Shown here: in pieces, positions 36,062-44,337 of the stretch | How the letters are laid out: the number at the start of each line of letters is the position of its first letter | Numbering within the stretch: position 1 is the first letter of the stretch | Source: Paracoccaceae bacterium | Lineage (GTDB): Bacteria > Pseudomonadota > Alphaproteobacteria > Rhodobacterales > Rhodobacteraceae | Assembly: GCA_002402045.2 (NCBI GenBank) | Contig: NVUX02000002.1 | Coordinates: 61,185 to 125,184 of the forward strand | Direction of reading: 5' to 3' | DNA: 64,000 bases | Notes under the pieces: model-generated | Seen by the model: the letters and a program-made list of their open reading frames with translations, nothing else | What the model was told of the DNA's origin: nothing | The model's database searches: none | Translations under genes and position numbers: made by a program

Positions 36062-36703
36062 CTATGCTTTGAATAAGCGTGAAGCTTTGATCTGCTCCCA
36101 TGCCCAAACCACTTCGGTCAGGCGGTCCTCGTCATCACGGCGGCCGCCGTTTAGATCTGGGTGCAGGTCTTTCACCAGCGCTTTGTAAACCTTACGAATT
36201 TCGGCTTTTGTCATGCTATCGCCCGCTTCGAGAATCGCAATGGCTTTGGTTTCGGTCGGCGGGAGGCGGCGCGTGGTTCTGCCGGTGCCATTGGCGGGGT
36301 TTTTGGTGGCATTATCGCCCAAAACCTCTTTGGGGTTATCAAAACCAAAGCGCTGCCATGCGGCGGCTTCGGAGTCATTCACCGTATTGCTCATAGGCTG
36401 TGTCGCTCGTTCCCACGTGTTGGCTTCAAGTGCGGCTTGCTCAGGGGTTAGCGTGGCGCGGCCTTCAAAGAAATTCCATGTTTTGTTGTGCTCACGAATG
36501 TGATCAAGGCAAAACCAGATGAATTCCTCAAGGTGATCGGCAGATTTGGGCGCGCGATACTTTCCCGGCAATTCACAGCCTTCTTTTTGGCACACGCGAG
36601 ACGAGGTTTCCACCGCGCCCGTCATGCCACGCCGCTTGCTGCGCTTCTTTTTATCTGAAGCCGCCGAAATATCAAAATCAAAAGACAAGGGTTTGCGCGT
36701 CAT
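36062..36703 (-). CDS. DnaJ-domain protein, C-terminal J domain
   Basis: 213 residues. The basic N-terminus is followed by a Cys-containing region (VCQKEGCELPGKYRAP, WFCLDHIREHNKTWNFF) and a C-terminal J domain with the HPD motif in VKDLHPDLNGG. This layout with the J domain last occurs in a group of alphaproteobacterial DnaJ-like proteins. It would stimulate an Hsp70; the client is unknown. It is divergent from bolA. Confidence 0.85.
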   Translation of the reverse strand: MTRKPLSFDFDISAASDKKKRSKRRGMTGAVETSSRVCQKEGCELPGKYRAPKSADHLEEFIWFCLDHIREHNKTWNFFEGRATLTPEQAALEANTWERATQPMSNTVNDSEAAAWQRFGFDNPKEVLGDNATKNPANGTGRTTRRLPPTETKAIAILEAGDSMTKAEIRKVYKALVKDLHPDLNGGRRDDEDRLTEVVWAWEQIKASRLFKA

Positions 36704-36788
36704 AAAATTTCCTTTTTGCCCTTTTGCAACTGAGGTTCAGAGCATAGACAAGTTATGAGAAAACCCAAGCCCTAAATTGGAGATACCC

Positions 36789-37049
36789 ATGACATATGCA
36801 GAGCGGATGCGGCAAAAGCTAACAGAGGCCTTTGCGCCCGAGGTGCTGGAGATCATCGACGAGAGTGAAGCGCATCGAGGCCATGGCGGCTATCAGGAGG
36901 GCGGAGAGACCCACTTTAAAATTGTGATAAAAGCCGCGGCCTTTAACGGCATGGGCCGCGTGGCGCAGCAGCGCGCGGTTATGGCCACGGTCAAGCATGA
37001 GCTTGACGAGCGGGTGCACGCGCTGTCGCTAGAGGTTTCCGGCGTTTAG
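36789..37049 (+). CDS. bolA: BolA-family protein
   Basis: 86 residues. The BolA fold has the conserved His in ESEAHRGHGGY (loop) and a C-terminal HALSLEV strand. BolA proteins work with monothiol glutaredoxins in iron-sulfur cluster handling and iron signalling. The ATG at 36789 with GGAG is used; a TTG at 36777 is also open. Its stop overlaps that of the convergent gene by a few bases. Confidence 0.9.
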   Translation: MTYAERMRQKLTEAFAPEVLEIIDESEAHRGHGGYQEGGETHFKIVIKAAAFNGMGRVAQQRAVMATVKHELDERVHALSLEVSGV

Positions 37050-37525
37050 GTTTTTTCGGCAGGCCCAAGGCTTGGCGCCGCAGAATCGTTTGTGTTAACT
37101 GGAAAAGGCGAGAAAATGCGGGTCGGCTCGTCGCCGTCACCCGTAGTCGTTTCAGACAACACTTGCGGGCTTGGCATCGGCTCCGGGAACGGCTCTGGCG
37201 CGGGGACAGGGGCGATAACTGGTGCCTGCACCATGGTTTCCGCCTTGCGCTCACGCAGTTTTTCCAGCTTTTGGTCGAGCGGCATTTCTTCAAGGCCAAT
37301 TTCACGACGAAACACCATATAGCGGCATTCCACATGCTTTTCCTTCCCCAACAGCCCAGCTTTTTCCTCAACGTGAAAGCTTTCCTGCCCGGAAAATTCC
37401 CAATTGTCTTTGGCTTGTTCGTTCATGAGGTCACCCAGCGCATGGCCCATGCGATCGGGCATTGTTTTGCGGCCTTTGGCCTTTTTGGCCGGGGCGGGCA
37501 CGGGGAGGAGCTTGTATTCAAACAT
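37046..37525 (-). CDS. DUF4177-like protein with Pro-rich tail
   Basis: 159 residues. The opening MFEYKLLPVPAPAKK and the block NEQAKDNWEFSGQESFHVEEK resemble DUF4177 (YKV...GWEL pattern). This is followed by a charged helix (LDQKLEKLRERKAE) and a Pro/Glu-rich disordered tail. There is no signal peptide. Function is unknown. Its first codons overlap the end of the upstream sulfotransferase-like gene by 8 nt, so it is co-translated in a three-gene leftward run. Confidence 0.65.
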   Translation of the reverse strand: MFEYKLLPVPAPAKKAKGRKTMPDRMGHALGDLMNEQAKDNWEFSGQESFHVEEKAGLLGKEKHVECRYMVFRREIGLEEMPLDQKLEKLRERKAETMVQAPVIAPVPAPEPFPEPMPSPQVLSETTTGDGDEPTRIFSPFPVNTNDSAAPSLGPAEKT

Positions 37526-38252
37526 GTTTAATCATTTCCTGCGGATAAAAATTCTCGTATAAAAACCATTCGCGTATTTTTATTTCATCTATCAAATCTG
37601 GGCTTATTTTGTTGGGCTGAAAGCCAGCCACAGCCGCACTCTTTTTTGCTCGTTTTACATTTTGTAGATACGACACTACCTGTTTTCGCGGCTTGAAAAA
37701 AGCGCCAACTTTGGAATCCAGTAGATTTTCGAGATCTTGATTGAGGGATTCTGTTTTAATAACGTGGGAATGCAGTTTTTTTTGGGTGTAAAGCGCGCGC
37801 AAATCGTCTTTGGTTTTTGCGGTTCGCAGGGTGGGGCCGGGCTTGATGAACGAAAGCGCAAGGAAGCGGTAGCTTTGCAGGCCGAGCATGTGCGGCAGGG
37901 TGTTGCGATATCGCGTGCCAAAAAAATCGGCGTTCTCAGGGTCGATCATAAAACGGAGCCAGCGCTCAAAAGCGACGGTGTTGGGCTGGTAGTAGTCAGC
38001 CATGCCCGCGTCGCGAAACCGTGCGGCCATGCCACCACGGCCTGCCAGACCGTATTGAAATAGCGAGATATACTGCGCCATCGGGTTGCGCACCGTGATA
38101 AAGTAAAACGCATCAGGCCTGTGCTGAACGGCGGGCGCATGAGGGTGGCGGGCCACTTGCTGCAGGGTAGAGCACGCCCGCAAAAACCGCGCCACCGAGC
38201 TGGAGCCGGTTTTTTGCACGTCCAGATAAACGATTTTTCCAAAATCAATCAT
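37518..38252 (-). CDS. Sulfotransferase-like protein (P-loop, family 2 type)
   Basis: 244 residues. YLDVQKTGSSSVARFL is a 5'-phosphosulfate loop, and FYFITVRNPMAQYISLF is the 3'-phosphate binding Arg-Asn-Pro motif. It differs from the Stf0 pair at 10.8-12.4 kb and resembles family 2 carbohydrate sulfotransferases. The acceptor is unknown. Its start overlaps the end of the large repeat protein gene by 8 nt, implying co-translation of the two. Confidence 0.68.
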   Translation of the reverse strand: MIDFGKIVYLDVQKTGSSSVARFLRACSTLQQVARHPHAPAVQHRPDAFYFITVRNPMAQYISLFQYGLAGRGGMAARFRDAGMADYYQPNTVAFERWLRFMIDPENADFFGTRYRNTLPHMLGLQSYRFLALSFIKPGPTLRTAKTKDDLRALYTQKKLHSHVIKTESLNQDLENLLDSKVGAFFKPRKQVVSYLQNVKRAKKSAAVAGFQPNKISPDLIDEIKIREWFLYENFYPQEMIKHV

Positions 38253-40653
38253 GGGCGCTTAGGGCTCTGAGGATCTCTTCTCGTAGTTCTGTAGCGTAAA
38301 TGAAGTTGCTGGCATAGCTCTCGGCGCCAAGCAGTGTGAGGGCTTCATCCACGTGATTCAGCGCGGACTTAAGATGAAGGTGCGGCTTTTGGATCGCTGG
38401 AAGACTGGCGCAAGAAGACTCGACTTGGGCCAGAAATATTTTAGACATAGCCCAAATTATTTGATTGCCGTTTTTTCCTATAACTTTTTTGATCTTCAAA
38501 ATTGAACTGGTAGCACTACTAACACGTGTTTCCCCGTCACTTTCCCCAGTGTTTTCTGCCCTTACTTCATTAATAATTGCCTGCAAAAATAAGGCAAAAG
38601 ATAGTACTTCTTGCGCTTTGGTTTTGCCGAATTTGGAAATCACTTCTACAACCAGCATATCGGCTTCGATTAGCAGCTGTTCATTATCGCTGTTATTACA
38701 TGCTTGTAAGGTTAGAATATTTGCTTGCCCTAGCTGCGCCGCAGCCCAGAGAGCAGGCTGCCGTTTTTTAGACAAACTACGTAGTGCATTTTTGAAAGTA
38801 CTACTAATAATTTTCAACTGCATTGGGTGAATTTTTTCACCTGAAAAGTGCAGACGCATAAGCTCAGCATTGCCTAAACTCAACTGGGACATCGCCCATT
38901 GAATTGAACCTTGATGAGCGGAATACTGTGTCGCTAGTTTTGTACTGGCATTTAGTGACTGCTTGATGCGTGTGTCAAAAATTTTGGTACTAGACAGAAC
39001 TGCTATTGCCGTAAGTGAAGTTGCTAAGTTGTATTGGGCTGCTGCCCAGTTTTCTGGGTCGCGGTCTTTTGAAATTAGATCAAGCGCATCAATGTTGGTA
39101 TCGATAGCTTCATTTAATATAGCTAACTGCTTTTCTCCCTGATGAAATCCAGCTTGTTGAAGTAGGGTACCAGCGAAATTTATTCTTGTTACTGTTGCCC
39201 AATACTCGCTTTTGCTGCCCTTTTCGAATATAGTTTTTGCTTTACCGGACGCTAGTTTTGATTTTTTTAACAGCTTTCTTTTTGTTTTACCTGATGAGTT
39301 TTGGGCTTGGCAATTATAGATCATAGAAAGCTCGGATTGAATAATGGCCCAATCTTTTTGGTGCCTGCCCTCTGTGTAAACCATAAGCGCGTTGCGGCAG
39401 GCGGCCTCAGCTGCGCAAAGAATTGATAGTGCGGCTTTGCCAGTGAAATCTGAAGACTTAAAGCTTAGTGCAGCCGCAAGGTTTATATTTATGCTACCCC
39501 AAAGAAATGCTGAATTCTCGTAAGTGATGGGCAAGAGCGCATCTTCTAGCATATTTACGGCGAAGGCCATGGCCGCGCCGCCATATTGCCGTCCATGATT
39601 ATAAAGAATATTTGCCTTTTTATGGCGATATCTGCTTGGAGCCAGCGGGTCGAGGCTGCCGAAGCTGTCGGCAGCGGTGGAAAGGATGGTGAAGGCTTCT
39701 TGGAGGTTGCCTTCGATCAGCAGCGCATGGGCATCAATTTCCACCAACTGGGCATCTTGCTCTAGGGCTTCCAGTAATTTTGCGTCGCGCAGAACCACGC
39801 GGGCATCACGCACCATTTTGCGCACGGCTCGCGTGTCGCCTTGCTCTAGTTTGGCGGAGGCTTCGGTAATGGCATTTCCGAGTTGCGGAAACCGGCTTCG
39901 CATTCGTGCCAGCTTCTGCTCCAGAGCTTCAATTTCTTGCGCGCGCAGGGTCAGATTTTGCAAAATGGTGGCGGGGCTGTCGCCTGTATTCACCGTAATT
40001 TTGAACTGAGCCGTCAATGCGCGGAGTTGTTCAAGGGTTAGCCCTTTGGGAATGTTGCTAGCAACGATTTGTTTCAATAACTCGGTCTGTTGATCAAGCT
40101 GAGTTTTTATCTCAGCGGTGTCTGACTTGATCTCGGCCAACAGCTCTAGCTGCACATTATTTACACGCGCGGCCCCTATCAGCAGCCCTTGCGTTAGCAT
40201 TTGGTGAAAACTCTCATCTTGTCGACAGGCCGTAAGGCCCGCGAGTAGGGCGGTTTCTAGAATGCGGCGCGTGGCTGATTCGCCTGTGTCCAGTGTGAGG
40301 GGGACCAGTAAATGCTGCACCACCTCGGCTTCGAAATTTCCGGACTTTGCCGCCGTGAGCAATATTTCGGTGCTCAGGCTTAATGGTGAAGCCGCGTCTT
40401 TTAGCAGGCTGAGGGCGCGGGTCAGGGTTTGGGGGGGGAACTCTGGCTGGCCTTTAAGCGCCTTAATAATAGCTTTTTGCGCTTTATCACATGCCTTTTG
40501 GGCGCAGCCGTCTTTTAGGTGCAAGCCAATCGCCGCAAGCGCGATGAGGGGAAGGGCAACAGGGGCAATACTCGCCGCCACGGGGGATGCCAATGCAGCG
40601 AGCCCAACGCAAAGTGCACCAGCTTGGGTAGTGAATTCCTGTGTAAGCGCCAT
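38245..40653 (-). CDS. 802-residue TPR-like repeat protein with N-terminal membrane segments
   Basis: The N-terminus has hydrophobic segments (about residues 10-45). Next come a helical region, a short coiled coil (DTAEIKTQLDQQTELLKQI near 190) and a Leu-rich helix block. From about 290 to the end are TPR-like repeats marked by a recurring Trp-Ala pair (NWAAAQYNLA, QWAMSQLSLG, LWAAAQLGQA, IWAMSKIFLA). No catalytic domain is visible. The repeat half is clearly AT-richer than its neighbours, a sign of transfer. ATG 40653 has a GGGGGA site. The gene is coupled to the sulfotransferase-like gene. It may be a scaffold or sensor; function is unknown. Confidence 0.75.
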   Translation of the reverse strand: MALTQEFTTQAGALCVGLAALASPVAASIAPVALPLIALAAIGLHLKDGCAQKACDKAQKAIIKALKGQPEFPPQTLTRALSLLKDAASPLSLSTEILLTAAKSGNFEAEVVQHLLVPLTLDTGESATRRILETALLAGLTACRQDESFHQMLTQGLLIGAARVNNVQLELLAEIKSDTAEIKTQLDQQTELLKQIVASNIPKGLTLEQLRALTAQFKITVNTGDSPATILQNLTLRAQEIEALEQKLARMRSRFPQLGNAITEASAKLEQGDTRAVRKMVRDARVVLRDAKLLEALEQDAQLVEIDAHALLIEGNLQEAFTILSTAADSFGSLDPLAPSRYRHKKANILYNHGRQYGGAAMAFAVNMLEDALLPITYENSAFLWGSININLAAALSFKSSDFTGKAALSILCAAEAACRNALMVYTEGRHQKDWAIIQSELSMIYNCQAQNSSGKTKRKLLKKSKLASGKAKTIFEKGSKSEYWATVTRINFAGTLLQQAGFHQGEKQLAILNEAIDTNIDALDLISKDRDPENWAAAQYNLATSLTAIAVLSSTKIFDTRIKQSLNASTKLATQYSAHQGSIQWAMSQLSLGNAELMRLHFSGEKIHPMQLKIISSTFKNALRSLSKKRQPALWAAAQLGQANILTLQACNNSDNEQLLIEADMLVVEVISKFGKTKAQEVLSFALFLQAIINEVRAENTGESDGETRVSSATSSILKIKKVIGKNGNQIIWAMSKIFLAQVESSCASLPAIQKPHLHLKSALNHVDEALTLLGAESYASNFIYATELREEILRALSAHD

Positions 40654-40701
40654 ATGTCCCCCTTGCACCTATAGATAGGTTCCAAAGGAGAGGGGGTCAA
40701 C

Positions 40702-42210
40702 TTATCCCAGCTTTTTGCGCACGGTCTCATTCACCGCTTTGGGGTTGGCCTTGCCGCCGGTGGCTTTCATGATCTGGCCTACAAACCAGCCCGCCAGTTT
40801 GGGGTTGGCTTTGGCCTTTTCTACCTGCGCGGGGTTGTCGGCCATGATCTTGTCCATGGCGGCCTCAATAGCACCAAAATCGGTGACTTGTTTCATGCCG
40901 CGCGTGTTCACGATCTCGGCTGGGTCGCCGCCCTCGGTCCACACAATCTCAAACAGCTCCTTGCCGATTTTGCCGTTAATGCCACCCTTGGCGATCAGGT
41001 CAATAATACCGCCGAGCTGGTTGGCTGAAACGGGGGAGGTCTCAACCGTGTGGCCCTCTTTGTTGAGGCGGCCAAACAGCTCGTTTATCACCCAGTTGGC
41101 GGCTTGCTTGCCATCACGGCCCTTGGCCACGGCCTCAAAATATTCGGCGTTGGCCACGTCGGCGGTTAGCACGCCGGCGTCATATTCCGTCATCCCGAAG
41201 TCTTTGACAAAGCGGGATTTTTTCTCGTCTGGCAGCTCTGGAAGGCTGGCCGCAATCTCGTCTACCCAGCTTTGTTTGATCTCTAATGGGAGCAGGTCAG
41301 GGCAGGGGAAATAGCGATAATCATGCGCTTCTTCTTTGCTGCGCATGCTGCGGGTTTCACCCTTTACGCTGTCATAAAGACGAGTCTCTTGCGCGATGGT
41401 GCCACCGTCTTCCAGAATGGCGATTTGGCGGCGCGCCTCCACGTCAATTGCTTGCTGAATGAAGCGCATGGAGTTCATGTTTTTGATCTCGCACCGCGTT
41501 CCAAGATGCTTGAAATCGCCGCTTTCGCGGAAGCGCTCATAGTCGCCGGCCTTGCAAACAGAAACGTTCACATCGGCCCGCATAGAGCCTTCCTGCATGT
41601 TGCCGTCACAGGTGCCAAGATAGCGCACGATCTGGCGGATTTTGCGGACATATTCAGCGGCCTCTTCCGGCCCACGAATGTCTGGGTAGCTTACAATTTC
41701 CATAAGGCCAACGCCGGTACGGTTGAGGTCCACGAAGCTCATTTCCGGGTCCATATCATGCACCGATTTACCGGCATCTTGCTCAATATGAATGCGCTCT
41801 ACGCGCACCAAACGGGCCACGCCTGGCGCCATATCAATGAGGATTTCGCCTTCGCCAACAATCGGGTGGTAAAGCTGCGAAATCTGGTAGCCTTGGGGCA
41901 AATCGGGGTAAAAATAGTTTTTCCGGTCAAAGCGCGACATCAGGTTGATTTTGGCTTTCAGGCCAAGGCCCGTGCGCACGGTTTGCTCGATACAAAATTC
42001 ATTAATGACCGGCAGCATGCCCGGCATGGCGGCATCCACAAACGCCACGTTTGAGTTTGGCTCGGCGCCAAACTGGGTGCTGGCCCCTGAAAAAAGCTTG
42101 GCTTTAGAGGCGATCTGGGCGTGGACTTCCAGCCCGATCACCATCTCCCAGTCGCCTTTGGCACCGGCAATCACTTTGGCTTTGGGTTCAGTATAGGCGA
42201 GTTCTGTCAT
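40702..42210 (-). CDS. gatB: GatB, subunit B of Asp-tRNA(Asn)/Glu-tRNA(Gln) amidotransferase
   Basis: 502 residues. [18 protein letters not shown] is the family signature, [14 protein letters not shown] and [10 protein letters not shown] follow, and the C-terminal YqeY-like tail domain ends [17 protein letters not shown]. It activates the misacylated tRNA carboxylate in the GatCAB complex, implying indirect Gln-tRNA and/or Asn-tRNA synthesis. GatA and GatC are not in the window. ATG 42210 with GGAAA. It is a single-gene unit. Confidence 0.96.
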   Translation of the reverse strand: MTELAYTEPKAKVIAGAKGDWEMVIGLEVHAQIASKAKLFSGASTQFGAEPNSNVAFVDAAMPGMLPVINEFCIEQTVRTGLGLKAKINLMSRFDRKNYFYPDLPQGYQISQLYHPIVGEGEILIDMAPGVARLVRVERIHIEQDAGKSVHDMDPEMSFVDLNRTGVGLMEIVSYPDIRGPEEAAEYVRKIRQIVRYLGTCDGNMQEGSMRADVNVSVCKAGDYERFRESGDFKHLGTRCEIKNMNSMRFIQQAIDVEARRQIAILEDGGTIAQETRLYDSVKGETRSMRSKEEAHDYRYFPCPDLLPLEIKQSWVDEIAASLPELPDEKKSRFVKDFGMTEYDAGVLTADVANAEYFEAVAKGRDGKQAANWVINELFGRLNKEGHTVETSPVSANQLGGIIDLIAKGGINGKIGKELFEIVWTEGGDPAEIVNTRGMKQVTDFGAIEAAMDKIMADNPAQVEKAKANPKLAGWFVGQIMKATGGKANPKAVNETVRKKLG

Positions 42211-42343
42211 GGCAATGTTTCCGCTAATTGGCTTGCAGCTCTTTTAGGCAAAGCGCGCGCAGGGGGCAAGGGGCGGCGGAAACGGTTTTTTCATACTTTG
42301 GCGGTATCACGAGGCGGGGCAATATTTTTGTGGGGGAAATATA

Positions 42344-43105
42344 ATGATGAAGATGATGATACGGCTTGGAAAGGTTTTGGCAGTGTGCCTGCCCTCGGCT
42401 ATTGGCGTGGCCTACGGGCTTGAATGGGTGTTGGGCATTCCGATTTCGGCGGCGTGGTTGGCGGGTAGCACTTTGGTGCCAGTCATTGTTGGCATGCCAG
42501 TAATATTTTTCATTGAAGGGCAAAGCATTAAGCTAAGAAATGCAGTTTTTAGACTGGATCAGATGCGAGAAGAAACCGCGGAGCGGGCGAAGCGGGATTC
42601 CATGACGGGGCTATATACGCATCAGCATTTTATGGAAAAAATTCATGAAAGTGGGCGGCGGGATGATGGCTCGCTGATCATTCTCGACATCGACCACTTC
42701 AAGAATATCAACGATAACTATGGGCACGCACAGGGCGATGAAGCCCTGATCCGGGTGGTGGCGGCCGTGCGCAAAGCGGTGCGCGCGGGTGATGTGGTTG
42801 GCCGCATTGGCGGCGAGGAATTTGCGGTGTTTTTACTGGATGCCAATAAGGAAGAGGCCAAAATGGTGGCCTCGCGCATTCGCCAAACTGTGGAAAGCAT
42901 TGAGTTTATTCCAAAAAACGGCGTAAAAGCCCCGCTTACCGTCAGCGTGGGGGTGGCGATGAAAGACGAAATGGATAACGTGGTTGGCGCGCTGCAACTG
43001 GCGGATATGCGGATGTATAAGGCCAAACAATCCGGCCGCAACCAAGTGGTGGATAGTGGGCTGGAAGCCGAGGTTTTTGACTTGACGCGCGGGACACAGG
43101 GGTAG
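42344..43105 (+). CDS. Membrane-anchored diguanylate cyclase
   Basis: 253 residues. Two membrane helices (about 8-30 and 35-58) are followed by a short coiled linker (RLDQMREETAERAKRDSMTG) and a GGDEF domain. The active site is GGEEF at 156-160, the substrate helix is DIDHFKNINDNYGHAQGD, and the inhibitory I-site RAGD at 147-150 sits exactly five residues before the active loop. It should make cyclic di-GMP under product inhibition. There is no sensory domain beyond the membrane part. A GGGGGAAA site precedes ATG 42344. Confidence 0.92.
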   Translation: MMKMMIRLGKVLAVCLPSAIGVAYGLEWVLGIPISAAWLAGSTLVPVIVGMPVIFFIEGQSIKLRNAVFRLDQMREETAERAKRDSMTGLYTHQHFMEKIHESGRRDDGSLIILDIDHFKNINDNYGHAQGDEALIRVVAAVRKAVRAGDVVGRIGGEEFAVFLLDANKEEAKMVASRIRQTVESIEFIPKNGVKAPLTVSVGVAMKDEMDNVVGALQLADMRMYKAKQSGRNQVVDSGLEAEVFDLTRGTQG

Positions 43106-43236
43106 GCCGGGGGCTGTTTTTTGGCGTTTATGCCTGTAGGACTCTATTTGATAGCGAGCATAGTAGGTTAATAGAAACATTAGGAGAGGCGCGCCTTTCG
43201 TGACATACTCGCCTAAAAGTAATATTTGGTGAGACC

Positions 43237-44313
43237 ATGTGGGCTAAAACAGTCATTATCTTGTCATTCTGTTTTTGTGCTATTCAGGCTTTTGCACAAG
43301 CGCCAGATAGCCAGACGATAGAGGCACGGGCTAAGACGTTGTTTGAAGCGGGGGCTTATCACGAGCTTGATGAGTTGATGCAAAAAAACGCAGGTTTTGA
43401 AGCTCGCACCGAAAGCGGTTATTGGCAGCTTAATATTATTTATCGGACGCTATTCAGGGCATTGCATGGAGAGGCTGATGATCAAGCCTTTTGGCAAAGC
43501 TTGGATCAACAAACGCAGGCCTATATTTCGCAAGTGCCGGGCTCTGCTACAGCAACCTATATGCGCGCGGAACTCTTTCGTCAAAAAGCTTGGGCCATTC
43601 GCGGGGAAACCAGCGCAGGTGAAGTTCCGCGTGAGGCATGGGCCTTGTTTCGAGAAAATATGCAGCTGGCTGAAGATGCGCTGGCCAATAACGGCGCGCC
43701 GTTTAAGGATAATCCGCAATGGTATGTTGCGGCTTTATATGTGCAAGGCCCGCGCGGGGCTAGGTCTCAACGGTTTTATGATTTGTTGGATGAAGGCATA
43801 TCCAAATTCCCTGATTATCAACCGATTTACCTCGCGGCAGTAACCTTTTTTGATAAAAGGTGGAGCCGTGATCCTGATCTTGTAGAGCGATTTGCACGCC
43901 TCTCGGTGGAGCTTACATACGAAACCCATGGGGCCAGCCTTTATGCGCAAATATACATTCACTTATGGGAACTCTACGCGCCGAGAATCAATCTGTTTGC
44001 GCATCAAAACCCTGATTGGGATTTGATGAAACAGGGCATGCAGGACATACTTGAAAGATATCCAACAGAGTGGAACCTCCAGACTTTTGCCCATATTGCC
44101 TGCATGAAACAGGATTTCCCCTTTATGGATTCGCTGTTTGGCCAAATTCATGCGGACCCGATTGCCGCGATTTGGGACGATCAATTTCTATTTAAGTCCT
44201 GCTCGGATACAACGATGCGGCCCATGACCGAAGAAGACCTTATGAGAAGGATGGCAAAAATAGTATTGTTTACGGTGTTGCTTGAGCTGGGATACGAGCT
44301 CAAGCACCGATAG
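43237..44313 (+). CDS. Exported helical protein of unknown function
   Basis: 358 residues with a signal peptide (IILSFCFCAIQAFAQ). The mature part is all-helical with TPR-like character (ARAKTLFEAGAYHELDELM, ATYMRAELFRQKAWAIRG), resembling the DUF4034 type of periplasmic helical repeat proteins, but I do not recognise it firmly. A mature Cys pair is possible (IACMKQD, KSCSDTT). It stands between the cyclase and convergent pepN, 24 bp from the latter's stop. Lower GC than pepN. Confidence 0.65.
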   Translation: MWAKTVIILSFCFCAIQAFAQAPDSQTIEARAKTLFEAGAYHELDELMQKNAGFEARTESGYWQLNIIYRTLFRALHGEADDQAFWQSLDQQTQAYISQVPGSATATYMRAELFRQKAWAIRGETSAGEVPREAWALFRENMQLAEDALANNGAPFKDNPQWYVAALYVQGPRGARSQRFYDLLDEGISKFPDYQPIYLAAVTFFDKRWSRDPDLVERFARLSVELTYETHGASLYAQIYIHLWELYAPRINLFAHQNPDWDLMKQGMQDILERYPTEWNLQTFAHIACMKQDFPFMDSLFGQIHADPIAAIWDDQFLFKSCSDTTMRPMTEEDLMRRMAKIVLFTVLLELGYELKHR

Positions 44314-44337
44314 CCGTTTGCCAGCATAAGCATCGCT

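Noticed and set aside
43184..43193. Palindrome AGGCGCGCCT upstream of the exported helical protein
   Set aside because: A single short palindrome with no second copy or link to a promoter; expected by chance in GC-rich DNA.
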